Assembly: GCA_039034155.1 (NCBI GenBank)
Contig: JBCCBI010000314.1
Span: 1-6,633, forward strand
Direction of reading: 5' to 3'
Source: JBCCBI01 sp039034155
GTDB taxonomy: Bacteria > Deinococcota > Deinococci > Deinococcales > Trueperaceae
Length of the DNA stretch: 6,633 bases
The notes below the pieces were generated by a model. That model was not told where the DNA came from, did not search any database, and saw only the letters and a program-made list of their open reading frames with translations. Made by a program: the position numbers and the translations under genes. The first letter of the stretch is position 1, and every line of letters begins with the position of its first letter. Below, piece after piece: positions 1 through 5,961 of this stretch.

Positions 1-951
1 CCATGGAGCACTGACGCTGCCGGGCGCGGGCCAGCTTGGAGCAACTCACTGTTTGAAGATAACGCTGAGTTTGGCTTGGGCATGCGCTTTAGCCTAGATA
101 AGCAAATGGCTTATGCCAAAGAACTGCTCGAGCGGGTTCGCCTGCAAGTGGGTGATGACCTAGTTAACGCGCTACTTGCTGCTGACCAAAGTAACGACAC
201 AGGCATCAACGCCCAACGTGAGCGGGTGGCGGTACTTAAAGATAAGCTTGCAAGTGCAACGGATGCAGTGAGCCTCGAGCTACTGAATGTCGCCGACAAA
301 CTCGTCAAAAAATCCGTGTGGCTAGTTGGTGGCGACGGCTGGGCGTATGACATCGGTTACGGCGGCCTCGACCACGTGTTAGCCAGTGGCTACAACGTGA
401 ACGCCCTAGTGCTAGATACCGAGGTGTATTCCAACACGGGCGGACAAGCGTCCAAAGCTACAGGACTTGCAGCAGTCGCCAAGTTTGCCGCTGGCGGTAA
501 AGCCACACCTAAAAAAGACCTCGGCATGATCTCGATGAGTTACGGCTATATCTACGTGGCCCAAATCGCCATGGGCGCGAGCGACGCCCAAACCGTCAAA
601 GCATTTATAGAAGCTGAATCTTACGACGGACCTTCACTGATTATTGCCTACAGTCACTGCATTGCCCACGGCATCAACATGGCTAAAGGTATGGATCAAC
701 AAAAACTAGCTGTTCAATCTGGTTACTGGCCCTTGTACCGCTACGATCCACGCCGCACCGATGCTGGAAAAAACCCCTTCCAACTGGACTCACGTGCACC
801 TAAAGTGAGTTTCCGTGACTACGCGCTCAACGAAACCCGTTACCGCATGCTCACACTCGCCAACCCAGATAACGCTGAAACCTTATTTGATGCTGCTCAG
901 GCCAACGTTGACGCACAGTGGCAACGTTACCAAGCGCTAGCCCAAGGTTAA
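1..951 (+). CDS. nifJ: Pyruvate:ferredoxin/flavodoxin oxidoreductase, C-terminal part (5' end outside window)
   Basis: The frame is open from the first base, so the gene is cut by the window edge; 316 residues remain of a protein that is normally about 1170-1200 long. NifJ oxidises pyruvate with CoA to acetyl-CoA and CO2 and passes the electrons through thiamine diphosphate and 4Fe-4S clusters to ferredoxin or flavodoxin in the cytoplasm. The opening segment (PWSTDAAGRGPAWSNSLFED) is the typical conserved NifJ stretch before the TPP domain. The TPP/Mg site is visible as GDGWAYDIGYGG (window residues 111-122) and NTGGQ (145-149). The Cys at window residue 220 in SHCIAHGINM matches the last ligand of the proximal 4Fe-4S cluster; the other cluster cysteines lie upstream of the window. 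The frame is intact to a TAA stop. A hairpin follows about 25 bases later. Family assignment is very secure. Confidence 0.97.
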   Translation, partial: PWSTDAAGRGPAWSNSLFEDNAEFGLGMRFSLDKQMAYAKELLERVRLQVGDDLVNALLAADQSNDTGINAQRERVAVLKDKLASATDAVSLELLNVADKLVKKSVWLVGGDGWAYDIGYGGLDHVLASGYNVNALVLDTEVYSNTGGQASKATGLAAVAKFAAGGKATPKKDLGMISMSYGYIYVAQIAMGASDAQTVKAFIEAESYDGPSLIIAYSHCIAHGINMAKGMDQQKLAVQSGYWPLYRYDPRRTDAGKNPFQLDSRAPKVSFRDYALNETRYRMLTLANPDNAETLFDAAQANVDAQWQRYQALAQG

Positions 952-977
952 GCACGTTCTAGCGGTCACATCCTTAC

Positions 978-1029
978 AAGGGTTTGCCTGCCTTCACATT
1001 GAAGTTATGAATGAAGACAGGCAACCCTT
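978..1029 (+). terminator. Probable rho-independent terminator of nifJ
   Basis: AAGGGTTTGCCTG (978-990) pairs with CAGGCAACCCTT (1018-1029) with a single bulged base. The 27-base loop holds a small inner hairpin, CTTCA-cat-TGAAG. Only three T follow, so termination efficiency may be modest. It lies 26 bases after the nifJ stop. Confidence 0.6.
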
Positions 1030-1168
1030 TAAGCTTCATCAAAATAACATCTAGTACTGAACAAAGGAAAAGGAGAAGGGGTGAAAGGGGGATGGGAAGA
1101 GCTCCATCAGATGTTAGGTACATATCGGTAGGCTTGTGATGAGCTTCAACGACATCCCTCGAGCAACG

Positions 1169-1236
1169 CTGATGTGCAAATATCAGCACGCTAGACATTT
1201 AGGACTTTCGATACTGATAAGTCACTGATACATCAG
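1169..1236. promoter_or_regulatory. Cluster of CTGAT/ATCAG half-sites ahead of the DHOD-like gene
   Basis: Five copies of CTGAT or its complement ATCAG lie within 68 bases: CTGAT at 1169, ATCAG at 1182, CTGAT at 1214, CTGAT at 1225 and ATCAG at 1232. They form GCTGAT-N8-ATCAGC (1168-1187) and CTGAT-AC-ATCAG (1225-1236); the CTGAT copies at 1214 and 1225 are 11 bases apart, one helical turn. The cluster ends 60 bases before the start codon. CTGATACATCA recurs exactly at 4824-4834, ahead of the aminotransferase gene. The regulator is unknown; spacing does not fit an FNR box. Confidence 0.35.
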
Positions 1237-1295
1237 CAGATGAATACACACCTTAGGCACTTTAACTCAAACAGTTACCGGGAAGGAGAAGGGCT

Positions 1296-2345
1296 ATGAA
1301 CTCAACAACACTGGATTTAACCACCACGTATTTAGGACTGACCCTCGAGCACCCCCTCGTCCCCTCAGCATCACCACTGTCGTATAGTTTGGAGCGCATT
1401 AAACGGCTCGAAGACGCAGGTGCGCCGGCCATCATCATGCATTCTCTCTTTGAAGAGCAAATTAACCAACAAGCCCGCGCGCTTGACCACTATTTGGACT
1501 ACGGCAGCGAAAGTTTTGCCGAGGCACTTAGCTACTACCCCGAACGCGACGATTACAACGTGGGTCCAGATGACTACCTCGAGCTCATCCGGGGTGCCAA
1601 GGAAAGCACCAATATCCCAGTTATCGCCAGCCTCAACGGAACCTCCGCAGGTGGTTGGACACGTTACGCCAAAATGATCGAACAAGCCGGGGCAGACGCA
1701 CTAGAGCTGAACATCTACATGATTCCTACTGACACAGGCGTGAGCGGCAGTGAGATTGAACAGCGCTATTTCAATATTTTGCGCGATGTCAAAGAGCTCA
1801 TTAACATTCCTGTAGCCGTTAAGTTGAGTCCTTATTTTAGTGCCATGGCCAATATGGCCAGTCAGCTCGAGCGGGCCGGAGCAGACGGCCTCGTACTCTT
1901 TAACCGCTTTTATCAGCCCGATTTTGACCTTGACAACCTCGAAGTTGTACCCCATTTAGTGCTTAGTCAACCGTTTGAACTTACCTTGCCCTTGCGTTGG
2001 GTATCTATTCTCTACGGGCGGGTAGGCTGCGACTTTGCCATTACCAGCGGTATCCACACGCATTTAGATGTCATTAAAGCCATGATGGCCGGTGCCAAAG
2101 TAGCGATGAGTGCATCTGAACTATTGCAACACGGGCTTGTTCGCATTCTTTCAATGAAACGGGCTATGCTTGCCTGGATGGAAGAAAACGAATACGAATC
2201 CATCAAACAAATGCAAGGCAGCATGAGCCAGCGATATGTCAAAGATACCAGCGCGTTTGAACGCGCCAACTACATGAAAACCTTACAGTCATGGAAAGCT
2301 GATCCAACTGGCGCAAGTCCAGCACATCCTCTGCGGTCGAACTGA
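1296..2345 (+). CDS. Dihydroorotate dehydrogenase-like FMN protein of the nifJ-associated type
   Basis: 349 residues with a TIM-barrel fold of the dihydroorotate dehydrogenase superfamily. The start is fixed by a strong ribosome-binding site, GGAAGGAG (1281-1288), seven bases before ATG. FMN-barrel signatures are visible: an N-terminal LGLTLEHPLVPSASPLS (13-29), PVIASLNG (108-115), the flavin-contacting Lys in VAVKLSP (K176), LFNRF (201-205), and a C-terminal phosphate-binding region around SGIHTHLDVIKAMMAGA (251-267). Where true DHODs carry the catalytic N-x-S-C-P loop, this protein has ELNIYMIP (137-144), without the Cys or Ser base. It is therefore probably not the pyrimidine biosynthetic enzyme. 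Genes of this type are often found beside nifJ and annotated only as DHOD-like; the reaction is not known to me. The gene follows nifJ but sits behind a hairpin and a 344-base spacer, so it may have its own promoter. Confidence 0.88.
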   Translation: MNSTTLDLTTTYLGLTLEHPLVPSASPLSYSLERIKRLEDAGAPAIIMHSLFEEQINQQARALDHYLDYGSESFAEALSYYPERDDYNVGPDDYLELIRGAKESTNIPVIASLNGTSAGGWTRYAKMIEQAGADALELNIYMIPTDTGVSGSEIEQRYFNILRDVKELINIPVAVKLSPYFSAMANMASQLERAGADGLVLFNRFYQPDFDLDNLEVVPHLVLSQPFELTLPLRWVSILYGRVGCDFAITSGIHTHLDVIKAMMAGAKVAMSASELLQHGLVRILSMKRAMLAWMEENEYESIKQMQGSMSQRYVKDTSAFERANYMKTLQSWKADPTGASPAHPLRSN

Positions 2346-2364
2346 ACACACTTGTAACAAACGT

Positions 2365-2401
2365 GAAGACGTGCCTCGAGCAACTTTTGAGGCACGTCTT
2401 C
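2365..2401. terminator. Strong hairpin terminator after the DHOD-like gene
   Basis: Perfect 13-bp stem, GAAGACGTGCCTC (2365-2377) with GAGGCACGTCTTC (2389-2401), and an 11-base loop; a T-rich stretch (TTGTGTT) follows on the + strand. It begins 19 bases after the stop codon. One CTCGAG copy (2375-2380) spans the stem-loop junction. Being perfectly paired it may also serve transcripts arriving on the - strand from the MBL-fold gene, although the T tract there is poor. Confidence 0.82.
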
Positions 2402-2422
2402 TTGTGTTGGCTTAATGTCATT

Positions 2423-2493
2423 CAACCGAGAAACTTAAAGTGAGGTCTTCGTAACTACGTTGATGGCTTCACTCACCAAGTTATCCTCGGTTG
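2423..2493. repeat. Long imperfect hairpin between the convergent genes
   Basis: Three nested paired blocks separated by small internal loops: CAACCGAG (2423-2430) with CTCGGTTG (2486-2493), AACTT (2432-2436) with AAGTT (2478-2482), and GTGAG (2440-2444) with CTCAC (2472-2476). A small CGT-AACT-ACG hairpin lies at the tip. All 18 pairs are Watson-Crick. It lies about 60 bases beyond the stop of the - strand MBL-fold gene, so it could be that gene's 3' stem, a small RNA or a decayed mobile repeat. No T tract fits classical termination well. Confidence 0.5.
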
Positions 2494-2551
2494 TACTAAA
2501 CTCTAAAACGTGATGATGACTTGATGCTCTCTTGTAGCAAGACTCGTAACC

Positions 2552-3307
2552 CTAATACCACGCTTTTCGTTCAACTTGCACCGCAGGATTTAGCTCTGCG
2601 AGGATGCGCTCAAATTCATCTATGTCACTAAAGCCCTCAGGTGAACGGTAGCTGTAGGGAACCACTACTCGAGGTGACAAAGTTGCCACGGCTTGAGCAG
2701 CTGCTTCAACGCCCATGGTAAACGGCAAGTTCATAGCAACAACTGCTGTGTCGATATTCTCGAGCGCAAGCATTTCGGGGGTGCCTTCGGTATCTCCCGA
2801 GAAATAAACACGCGTGCCACCAACCTCCATCACAACGCCAATATCACCGCGTGAGCGCGGGTGAAACGCTTGCGCTTCAGGGCGAACGTTGTACGCTGGC
2901 ACAGCGGTAAAGGTAATGCCAAGAACATCTTGAGTTTCTCCAGCTTCAAACCCGCTGACGCCTGCTGCAAAGCCAGGCGTATTGTTGGCAATCATAAGTG
3001 GCACCTCATCAATCACAGATTGCGGCGCAAGGACCACTGTCTGGCGCGATAACATGCCAATCATCGTCTCAACGCTGAGGTTCTCAGGGTGAGCGTGGGT
3101 GAGCACAACAATGTCTGGTGTACCATAGGGGGCATATTCTGATTGTGCACCTACGGGATCCACAAATATGGTGACGCCATTCCACTCGACTACAGCACTA
3201 GCATTTGAAATGGCGGTAATTTCGGGCAGATTAGCTGGTGCTGGCTGAGTTGCAAACGCGCTTCCACAAATAGCAATAAGCGTTACAATGATGCTAATTA
3301 TTTTCAT
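2552..3307 (-). CDS. Exported metallo-beta-lactamase-fold protein with degenerate metal site
   Basis: 251 residues. Residues 1-19 form a Sec signal peptide (Lys2, hydrophobic core, AFA before Thr20), so the protein should be periplasmic; Cys14 does not sit in a proper lipobox. The rest matches the UlaG/UPF0173-like branch of the MBL fold: DIVVLTHAHPENLS (65-78), VPAYN (136-140), FHP (148-150), YFSGDTEGTPEM (168-179) and VVVPYSYR (214-221). The zinc motif HxHxDH reads HAHPEN (71-76), losing the Asp and third His, and the last usual ligand, a His in PxHY, is Ser219. His71, His73 and Asp172 remain. Catalysis may be lost or altered. It lies 91 bases downstream of the aminotransferase on the same strand; no clear terminator separates them. 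No Shine-Dalgarno is visible, and the ATG lies in the loop of a perfect 11-bp inverted repeat. Confidence 0.83.
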   Translation of the reverse strand: MKIISIIVTLIAICGSAFATQPAPANLPEITAISNASAVVEWNGVTIFVDPVGAQSEYAPYGTPDIVVLTHAHPENLSVETMIGMLSRQTVVLAPQSVIDEVPLMIANNTPGFAAGVSGFEAGETQDVLGITFTAVPAYNVRPEAQAFHPRSRGDIGVVMEVGGTRVYFSGDTEGTPEMLALENIDTAVVAMNLPFTMGVEAAAQAVATLSPRVVVPYSYRSPEGFSDIDEFERILAELNPAVQVERKAWY

Positions 3308-3325
3308 ATTTGCAAATTAGCATCA
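3289..3325. promoter_or_regulatory. Perfect 11-bp inverted repeat enclosing the MBL-fold start codon
   Basis: TGATGCTAATT (3289-3299) is exactly complementary to AATTAGCATCA (3315-3325), with 15 bases between. The ATG of the MBL-fold gene (complement of 3305-3307) sits in the loop of the predicted mRNA hairpin. A second palindrome, ATTTGCAAAT (3308-3317), overlaps the right arm. The gene lacks a recognisable ribosome-binding site, so this could be a translational control hairpin or an operator for a DNA-binding protein. The arms include the first codons, so coding constraint explains only one side. Confidence 0.5.
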
Positions 3326-3398
3326 GACTTCTTCTCAAACAGGCTAATAGGCTGCAAAATTAACATTGGATTGATTCATTAAGCTTTAATCCCTCACT
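3308..3398 (-). other. Short spacer between gabT and the MBL-fold gene
   Basis: AT-rich 91 bases containing only weak AT hairpins just after the gabT stop (ATTAA-AGC-TTAAT, complement of 3377-3389). I see no convincing terminator or promoter, so co-transcription of gabT and the MBL-fold gene is possible but not shown. Confidence 0.4.
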
Positions 3399-4754
3399 TT
3401 AATCTGTCGCAACTGCTACGTCCTGGCTGACAATCTCAAACGCCTTGCGGAGGACGCCAATGCCTTCCTCGAGCTGCTCATTTGTCATGGTAAGTGGCGG
3501 CAAAAAGCGCACACAGTTACTAAATAAACCTGCCCGAATGGTGATGAGTCCGTGTTTGAGGGTGGTTTCATTGAGTTTTGAGGTCAGTGCTGCGTCTGGC
3601 GTTTTGGTGTGTTGATTGCTGACAAGCTCGAGTGCCAACATGGGTCCCAAGCCGCGCACATCGCCGATAACCTCAAAGTCTTGTTTGAGGGCAAGTAAAT
3701 GCCCCCGCAAGCGCTCACCCAACTCCTGCGCCCGGCTTAAAAACGCCTCTGAACTGATGATTTTGAGCGCTTCAATCGCAGCCACACAAGCCAGCGGGTT
3801 GCCACTGTAGGTGCCACCCAAACCACCCGGATGCGGTGCGTCGATAATCTCTACCCGACCAACTACCGCAGCAAGTGGCATCCCAGCAGCAAGAGACTTG
3901 GCTGTGGTGAGCAAATCTGGCACAATCCCGTAGTGTTCAATGGCAAAAACCTTGCCAGTACGCCCCATGCCACATTGAATTTCGTCAGCAACCATGACCA
4001 TGTTGTGCTCGCTGCATAGCTCACGGATACGCTGTAAAAAGCGTGGCGGCGTGGGAATAAAACCGCCCTCACCGAGGACAGGTTCAATGACTATGGCTGC
4101 CACCGCGCCAGGGTCAACAAAGGAGATAAGGGCCTGCTCGAGCTGCTGAATGCTGTAGTCTACAAACGCCTCTTCACTTAAACCTTCAGGCCGTCTGTAT
4201 ACATTTGGAAACGGCAGTCGGTAAATCTCCGGCGCAAACGGTCCAAAACCTTTTTTGAAGAGCGCCCACTTGCTGGTCATGGCCATCGTCAAGTTGGTAC
4301 GCCCGTGATAAGCGCCTTCAAAGACAATCACACCTTGTTTGCCAGTGTAAACCCGGGCCATTTTGACGGCGGCCTCAACTGCTTCCGCGCCACTATTTAG
4401 CAGGGCTGCTTTTTTAGGAAAATCACCCGGTGCAAGGTCATTGAGCATTTCTGCCACGGTTGCATAGGACTCATAGCTACCCACAATTGCTGACATGTGA
4501 ATGAGGTCGTCCGCTTGGCGTTTAATGGCGTCTACAATGCTAGGCTGGTTGTGCCCCACGGCCATCATGCCGATGCCGCCAGCAAAATCCAGCAAGACGT
4601 TCCCGTCCACATCCGTCACAGCTGCGCCTTCCGCTTTAGCCGCGGCAATGCGGGTGAGTTTGGCGGTGCCTTTGGCGGTAGCAGCTTCACGGCGAGCAAC
4701 TAGCTCGAGACTCTTTGGTCCCGGTACTTCCGTATGCAACTTGACTGTTGGCAT
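3399..4754 (-). CDS. gabT: 4-aminobutyrate-type aminotransferase (class III, PLP-dependent)
   Basis: 451 residues, slightly longer than the usual 420-430. Class III fold-type I transaminases of this group move the amino group of GABA to 2-oxoglutarate, giving succinate semialdehyde and glutamate, in the cytoplasm. Visible signatures: DFAGGIGMMAVGH (56-68), the PLP-phosphate segment NSGAEAVE (120-127), FEGAYHGRT (145-153), IEPVLGEGGF (223-232), the PLP-ring Asp in VADEIQCGMGRTG (D257) and the Schiff-base Lys in TTAKS (K286). GGTYSGNPLAC (313-323) is also typical. The start is supported by AAAGGAG (complement of 4760-4766) five bases before ATG. The neighbouring AguB-like amidase upstream fits putrescine-to-GABA catabolism. 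Substrate is inferred; beta-alanine, 5-aminovalerate or another omega-amino acid is possible. The 277-bp leader carries repeated motifs. Confidence 0.9.
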   Translation of the reverse strand: MPTVKLHTEVPGPKSLELVARREAATAKGTAKLTRIAAAKAEGAAVTDVDGNVLLDFAGGIGMMAVGHNQPSIVDAIKRQADDLIHMSAIVGSYESYATVAEMLNDLAPGDFPKKAALLNSGAEAVEAAVKMARVYTGKQGVIVFEGAYHGRTNLTMAMTSKWALFKKGFGPFAPEIYRLPFPNVYRRPEGLSEEAFVDYSIQQLEQALISFVDPGAVAAIVIEPVLGEGGFIPTPPRFLQRIRELCSEHNMVMVADEIQCGMGRTGKVFAIEHYGIVPDLLTTAKSLAAGMPLAAVVGRVEIIDAPHPGGLGGTYSGNPLACVAAIEALKIISSEAFLSRAQELGERLRGHLLALKQDFEVIGDVRGLGPMLALELVSNQHTKTPDAALTSKLNETTLKHGLITIRAGLFSNCVRFLPPLTMTNEQLEEGIGVLRKAFEIVSQDVAVATD

Positions 4755-4817
4755 GTCATCTCCTTTGGATGTTTTTATGTGCTGTGTGGATACTGCAGCT
4801 AGGCAACATCGACACTA

Positions 4818-4916
4818 TCAACGCTGATACATCATCAATCTCAAAAATGGCTGAGGCTGATGTACCGCCATCCCCCTCATGCGAGCATCACACAAATTTT
4901 TAATAGCTGACATCAT
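4818..4916 (-). CDS. Candidate small ORF, 32 codons, ahead of gabT (doubtful)
   Basis: Frame starting ATG-ATG and ending in TGA, 63 bases before the gabT start. The peptide begins MMSAIKNL and has GMAVHQ at residues 15-20. The candidate ORF ahead of the amidase gene begins MMTAMNL with GMALHK at nearly the same place. No Shine-Dalgarno is visible, so the frame may simply reflect the repeated DNA segment. Reported because the open frame and peptide similarity are shared by two loci. Confidence 0.2.
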   Translation of the reverse strand: MMSAIKNLCDARMRGMAVHQPQPFLRLMMYQR

Positions 4917-4918
4917 AC
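4857..4918 (-). repeat. Leader repeat, copy A (ahead of gabT)
   Basis: Read on the - strand, GTATGATGTCAGCTATTAA (4918-4900) and GGGATGGCGGTACATCAG (4874-4857) match copy B ahead of the amidase gene at 16 of 19 and 15 of 18 positions. The stretch between is 25 bases here and 22 in copy B, a difference of one codon. Both copies point toward the next start codon. The match was found by eye. Confidence 0.5.
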
Positions 4919-5031
4919 TGCTTAGACGATGTTTGTGGACCTAGTACTCGAGAACATCACCTATCCAAACATCAAAATTTCAGACGATGACACCTAATCA
5001 CGAAACCTATTGACGACGTACTCCTGAGCCA

Positions 5032-5961
5032 TCAGCCCAACGTTTCCCAATGGCTGCTATCCAAAGGTTTGTCTACAGGAGTAGTGAGGGATTTGTAAGC
5101 AGCTGGGCAGCGTTGTTTGAGCAAAGGGAACAGGTGACGCCACTGGTCGAAGGTGGCTTGCTCGAGACTCGCCACAATAACTGCCTCAGCATCTTCGGGG
5201 GCTTCTGCCAAGATAGTCCCGCCGGGGTCAGCGATAAAACTGCCGCCGTAAAAGCGCACGCCGTTTTCAGTACCAATGCGGTTGGCGGCAGCTACAAACA
5301 CGCCGTTGGCAATGGCGTGACCGCGCATAACCATTTGCCAGGCAGATTTGGAGTGAAAGTCCGGCGCGGTTGGCTCAGCGCCAATGGCCGTGGGGTAAAA
5401 GATATATTCTGCGCCTGCCACTGCCGCCATGCGGGCAACCTCTGGAAACCACTGGTCATAGCAGGTAGGGGTGCTAATTTGTAGCTGCTCGAGGTCATGC
5501 ACTGGGTACGGCGCTGGCGTGGCTTCGTAATTGCCACTTACAAAGTAATCCGTCTCGTGATAACCATCACCTGAAGGGATGTGCAATTTTTCGGTAGCGT
5601 AGCGTAAAACCCCATTGGGCGTGTGAATCAACGCTGTATCCAAGTAGTCTCGAGGATTTACCGAGGTAGTTGGTACGTCACTAAGGCGTTCAAAAATACT
5701 GCTGATGATGGTAATGCCATGCGTCTTGGCAAGTTCACTCATCAATGTGTCGGTGGGACCGCCGTGACGCACCTCTGCCCAACGGAAGTTAGCCGGGTCA
5801 CGCACACCAGCGACATAGGGCAAAAGTGAAAACTCGGGTAAGCAGACAATATCTGCGTTTTGCTGGGCAGCATCTCCAACTAGTCTGCGGTAAGCTTGCG
5901 CCATCTGCTCAGAACTGCCAAGCCAAGGAAGTTGAATGATGGCAACTCGAGTTGTGTTCAT
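5032..5961 (-). CDS. aguB: Carbon-nitrogen hydrolase, probable N-carbamoylputrescine amidase
   Basis: 309 residues, close to the 290-300 usual for AguB. Nitrilase-superfamily amidases use a Glu-Lys-Cys triad; here Glu43 in CLPEFSLLPY, Lys125 in ATEKLHIP and Cys167 in TPTCYDQWFPE. The CxDQWFPE block, the following GAEYIFYPTAIGAEP (183-197), MRGHAIANGVFVAAANRIG (212-230) and FYGGSFIADPGG (237-248) are typical of N-carbamoylputrescine amidase, which releases putrescine, CO2 and ammonia. Beta-ureidopropionases have a different block after the Cys, so that role is less likely. The start is supported by an AGG core seven bases upstream (complement of 5969-5971), lying next to a CTCGAG copy. gabT follows 277 bases downstream. 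The partner agmatine deiminase (aguA) is not in the window, so substrate remains inferred. Confidence 0.87.
   Translation of the reverse strand: MNTTRVAIIQLPWLGSSEQMAQAYRRLVGDAAQQNADIVCLPEFSLLPYVAGVRDPANFRWAEVRHGGPTDTLMSELAKTHGITIISSIFERLSDVPTTSVNPRDYLDTALIHTPNGVLRYATEKLHIPSGDGYHETDYFVSGNYEATPAPYPVHDLEQLQISTPTCYDQWFPEVARMAAVAGAEYIFYPTAIGAEPTAPDFHSKSAWQMVMRGHAIANGVFVAAANRIGTENGVRFYGGSFIADPGGTILAEAPEDAEAVIVASLEQATFDQWRHLFPLLKQRCPAAYKSLTTPVDKPLDSSHWETLG

Larger units (their letters stand above)
952..1295. other. 344-bp spacer between nifJ and the DHOD-like gene
   Basis: After the nifJ hairpin comes a purine-rich tract (about 1061-1100) with ribosome-binding-site-like AAAGGAG, then AGGGGGATGG (1086-1095) and CATCAG (1105-1110), which recur in the same order ahead of the aminotransferase gene. 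Positions 1169-1236 hold a cluster of CTGAT/ATCAG elements. One CTCGAG lies at 1158-1163. Two tiny frames with start codons after purine-rich sequence (GTG 1081-1131 and ATG 1092-1139, 16 and 15 codons) can be read but have no other support. I could not pick a convincing -35/-10 pair. Confidence 0.6.
4755..5031 (-). other. 277-bp leader region ahead of gabT
   Basis: No protein-coding gene of normal size. It holds the repeated segment described at 4857-4918, the near-palindrome CTGATACATCA (4824-4834), one CTCGAG (4947-4952), and an unusual density of ACATC/GATGT: eight copies, at about 4768, 4805, 4829, 4859, 4910, 4928, 4954 and 4969. No clear terminator for the upstream amidase gene and no clear sigma-70 promoter were found. 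Confidence 0.5.

Noticed and set aside
1081..1131. GTG-started 16-codon frame after AAAGGAG-like sequence
   Set aside because: The purine-rich tract looks like a ribosome-binding site, but the frame is very short; kept only as a note in the spacer entry.
974..1198. 74-codon open frame on the - strand in the nifJ-DHOD spacer
   Set aside because: It runs through the nifJ terminator hairpin and the shared spacer motifs, lacks a ribosome-binding site, and its sequence resembles no family I know.
1169..1236. FNR-type boxes (TTGAT-N4-ATCAA)
   Set aside because: The half-sites are CTGAT/ATCAG and the spacings are 2 and 8 (5 in a similar site near 4824-4839), not 4.
2530..2542. TCTTG-TAG-CAAGA mini-hairpin as terminator of the MBL-fold gene
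   Set aside because: Five-bp stem with a three-base loop and no T tract on the - strand.
4501..4827. 108-codon + strand frame and other frames antiparallel to gabT and aguB
   Set aside because: Shadow frames opposite well-supported genes, with no family resemblance.
5032..5961. Beta-ureidopropionase with gabT as beta-alanine transaminase (pyrimidine degradation)
   Set aside because: The block after the catalytic Cys, CYDQWFPE, is of the AguB type, and no dihydropyrimidinase is present.
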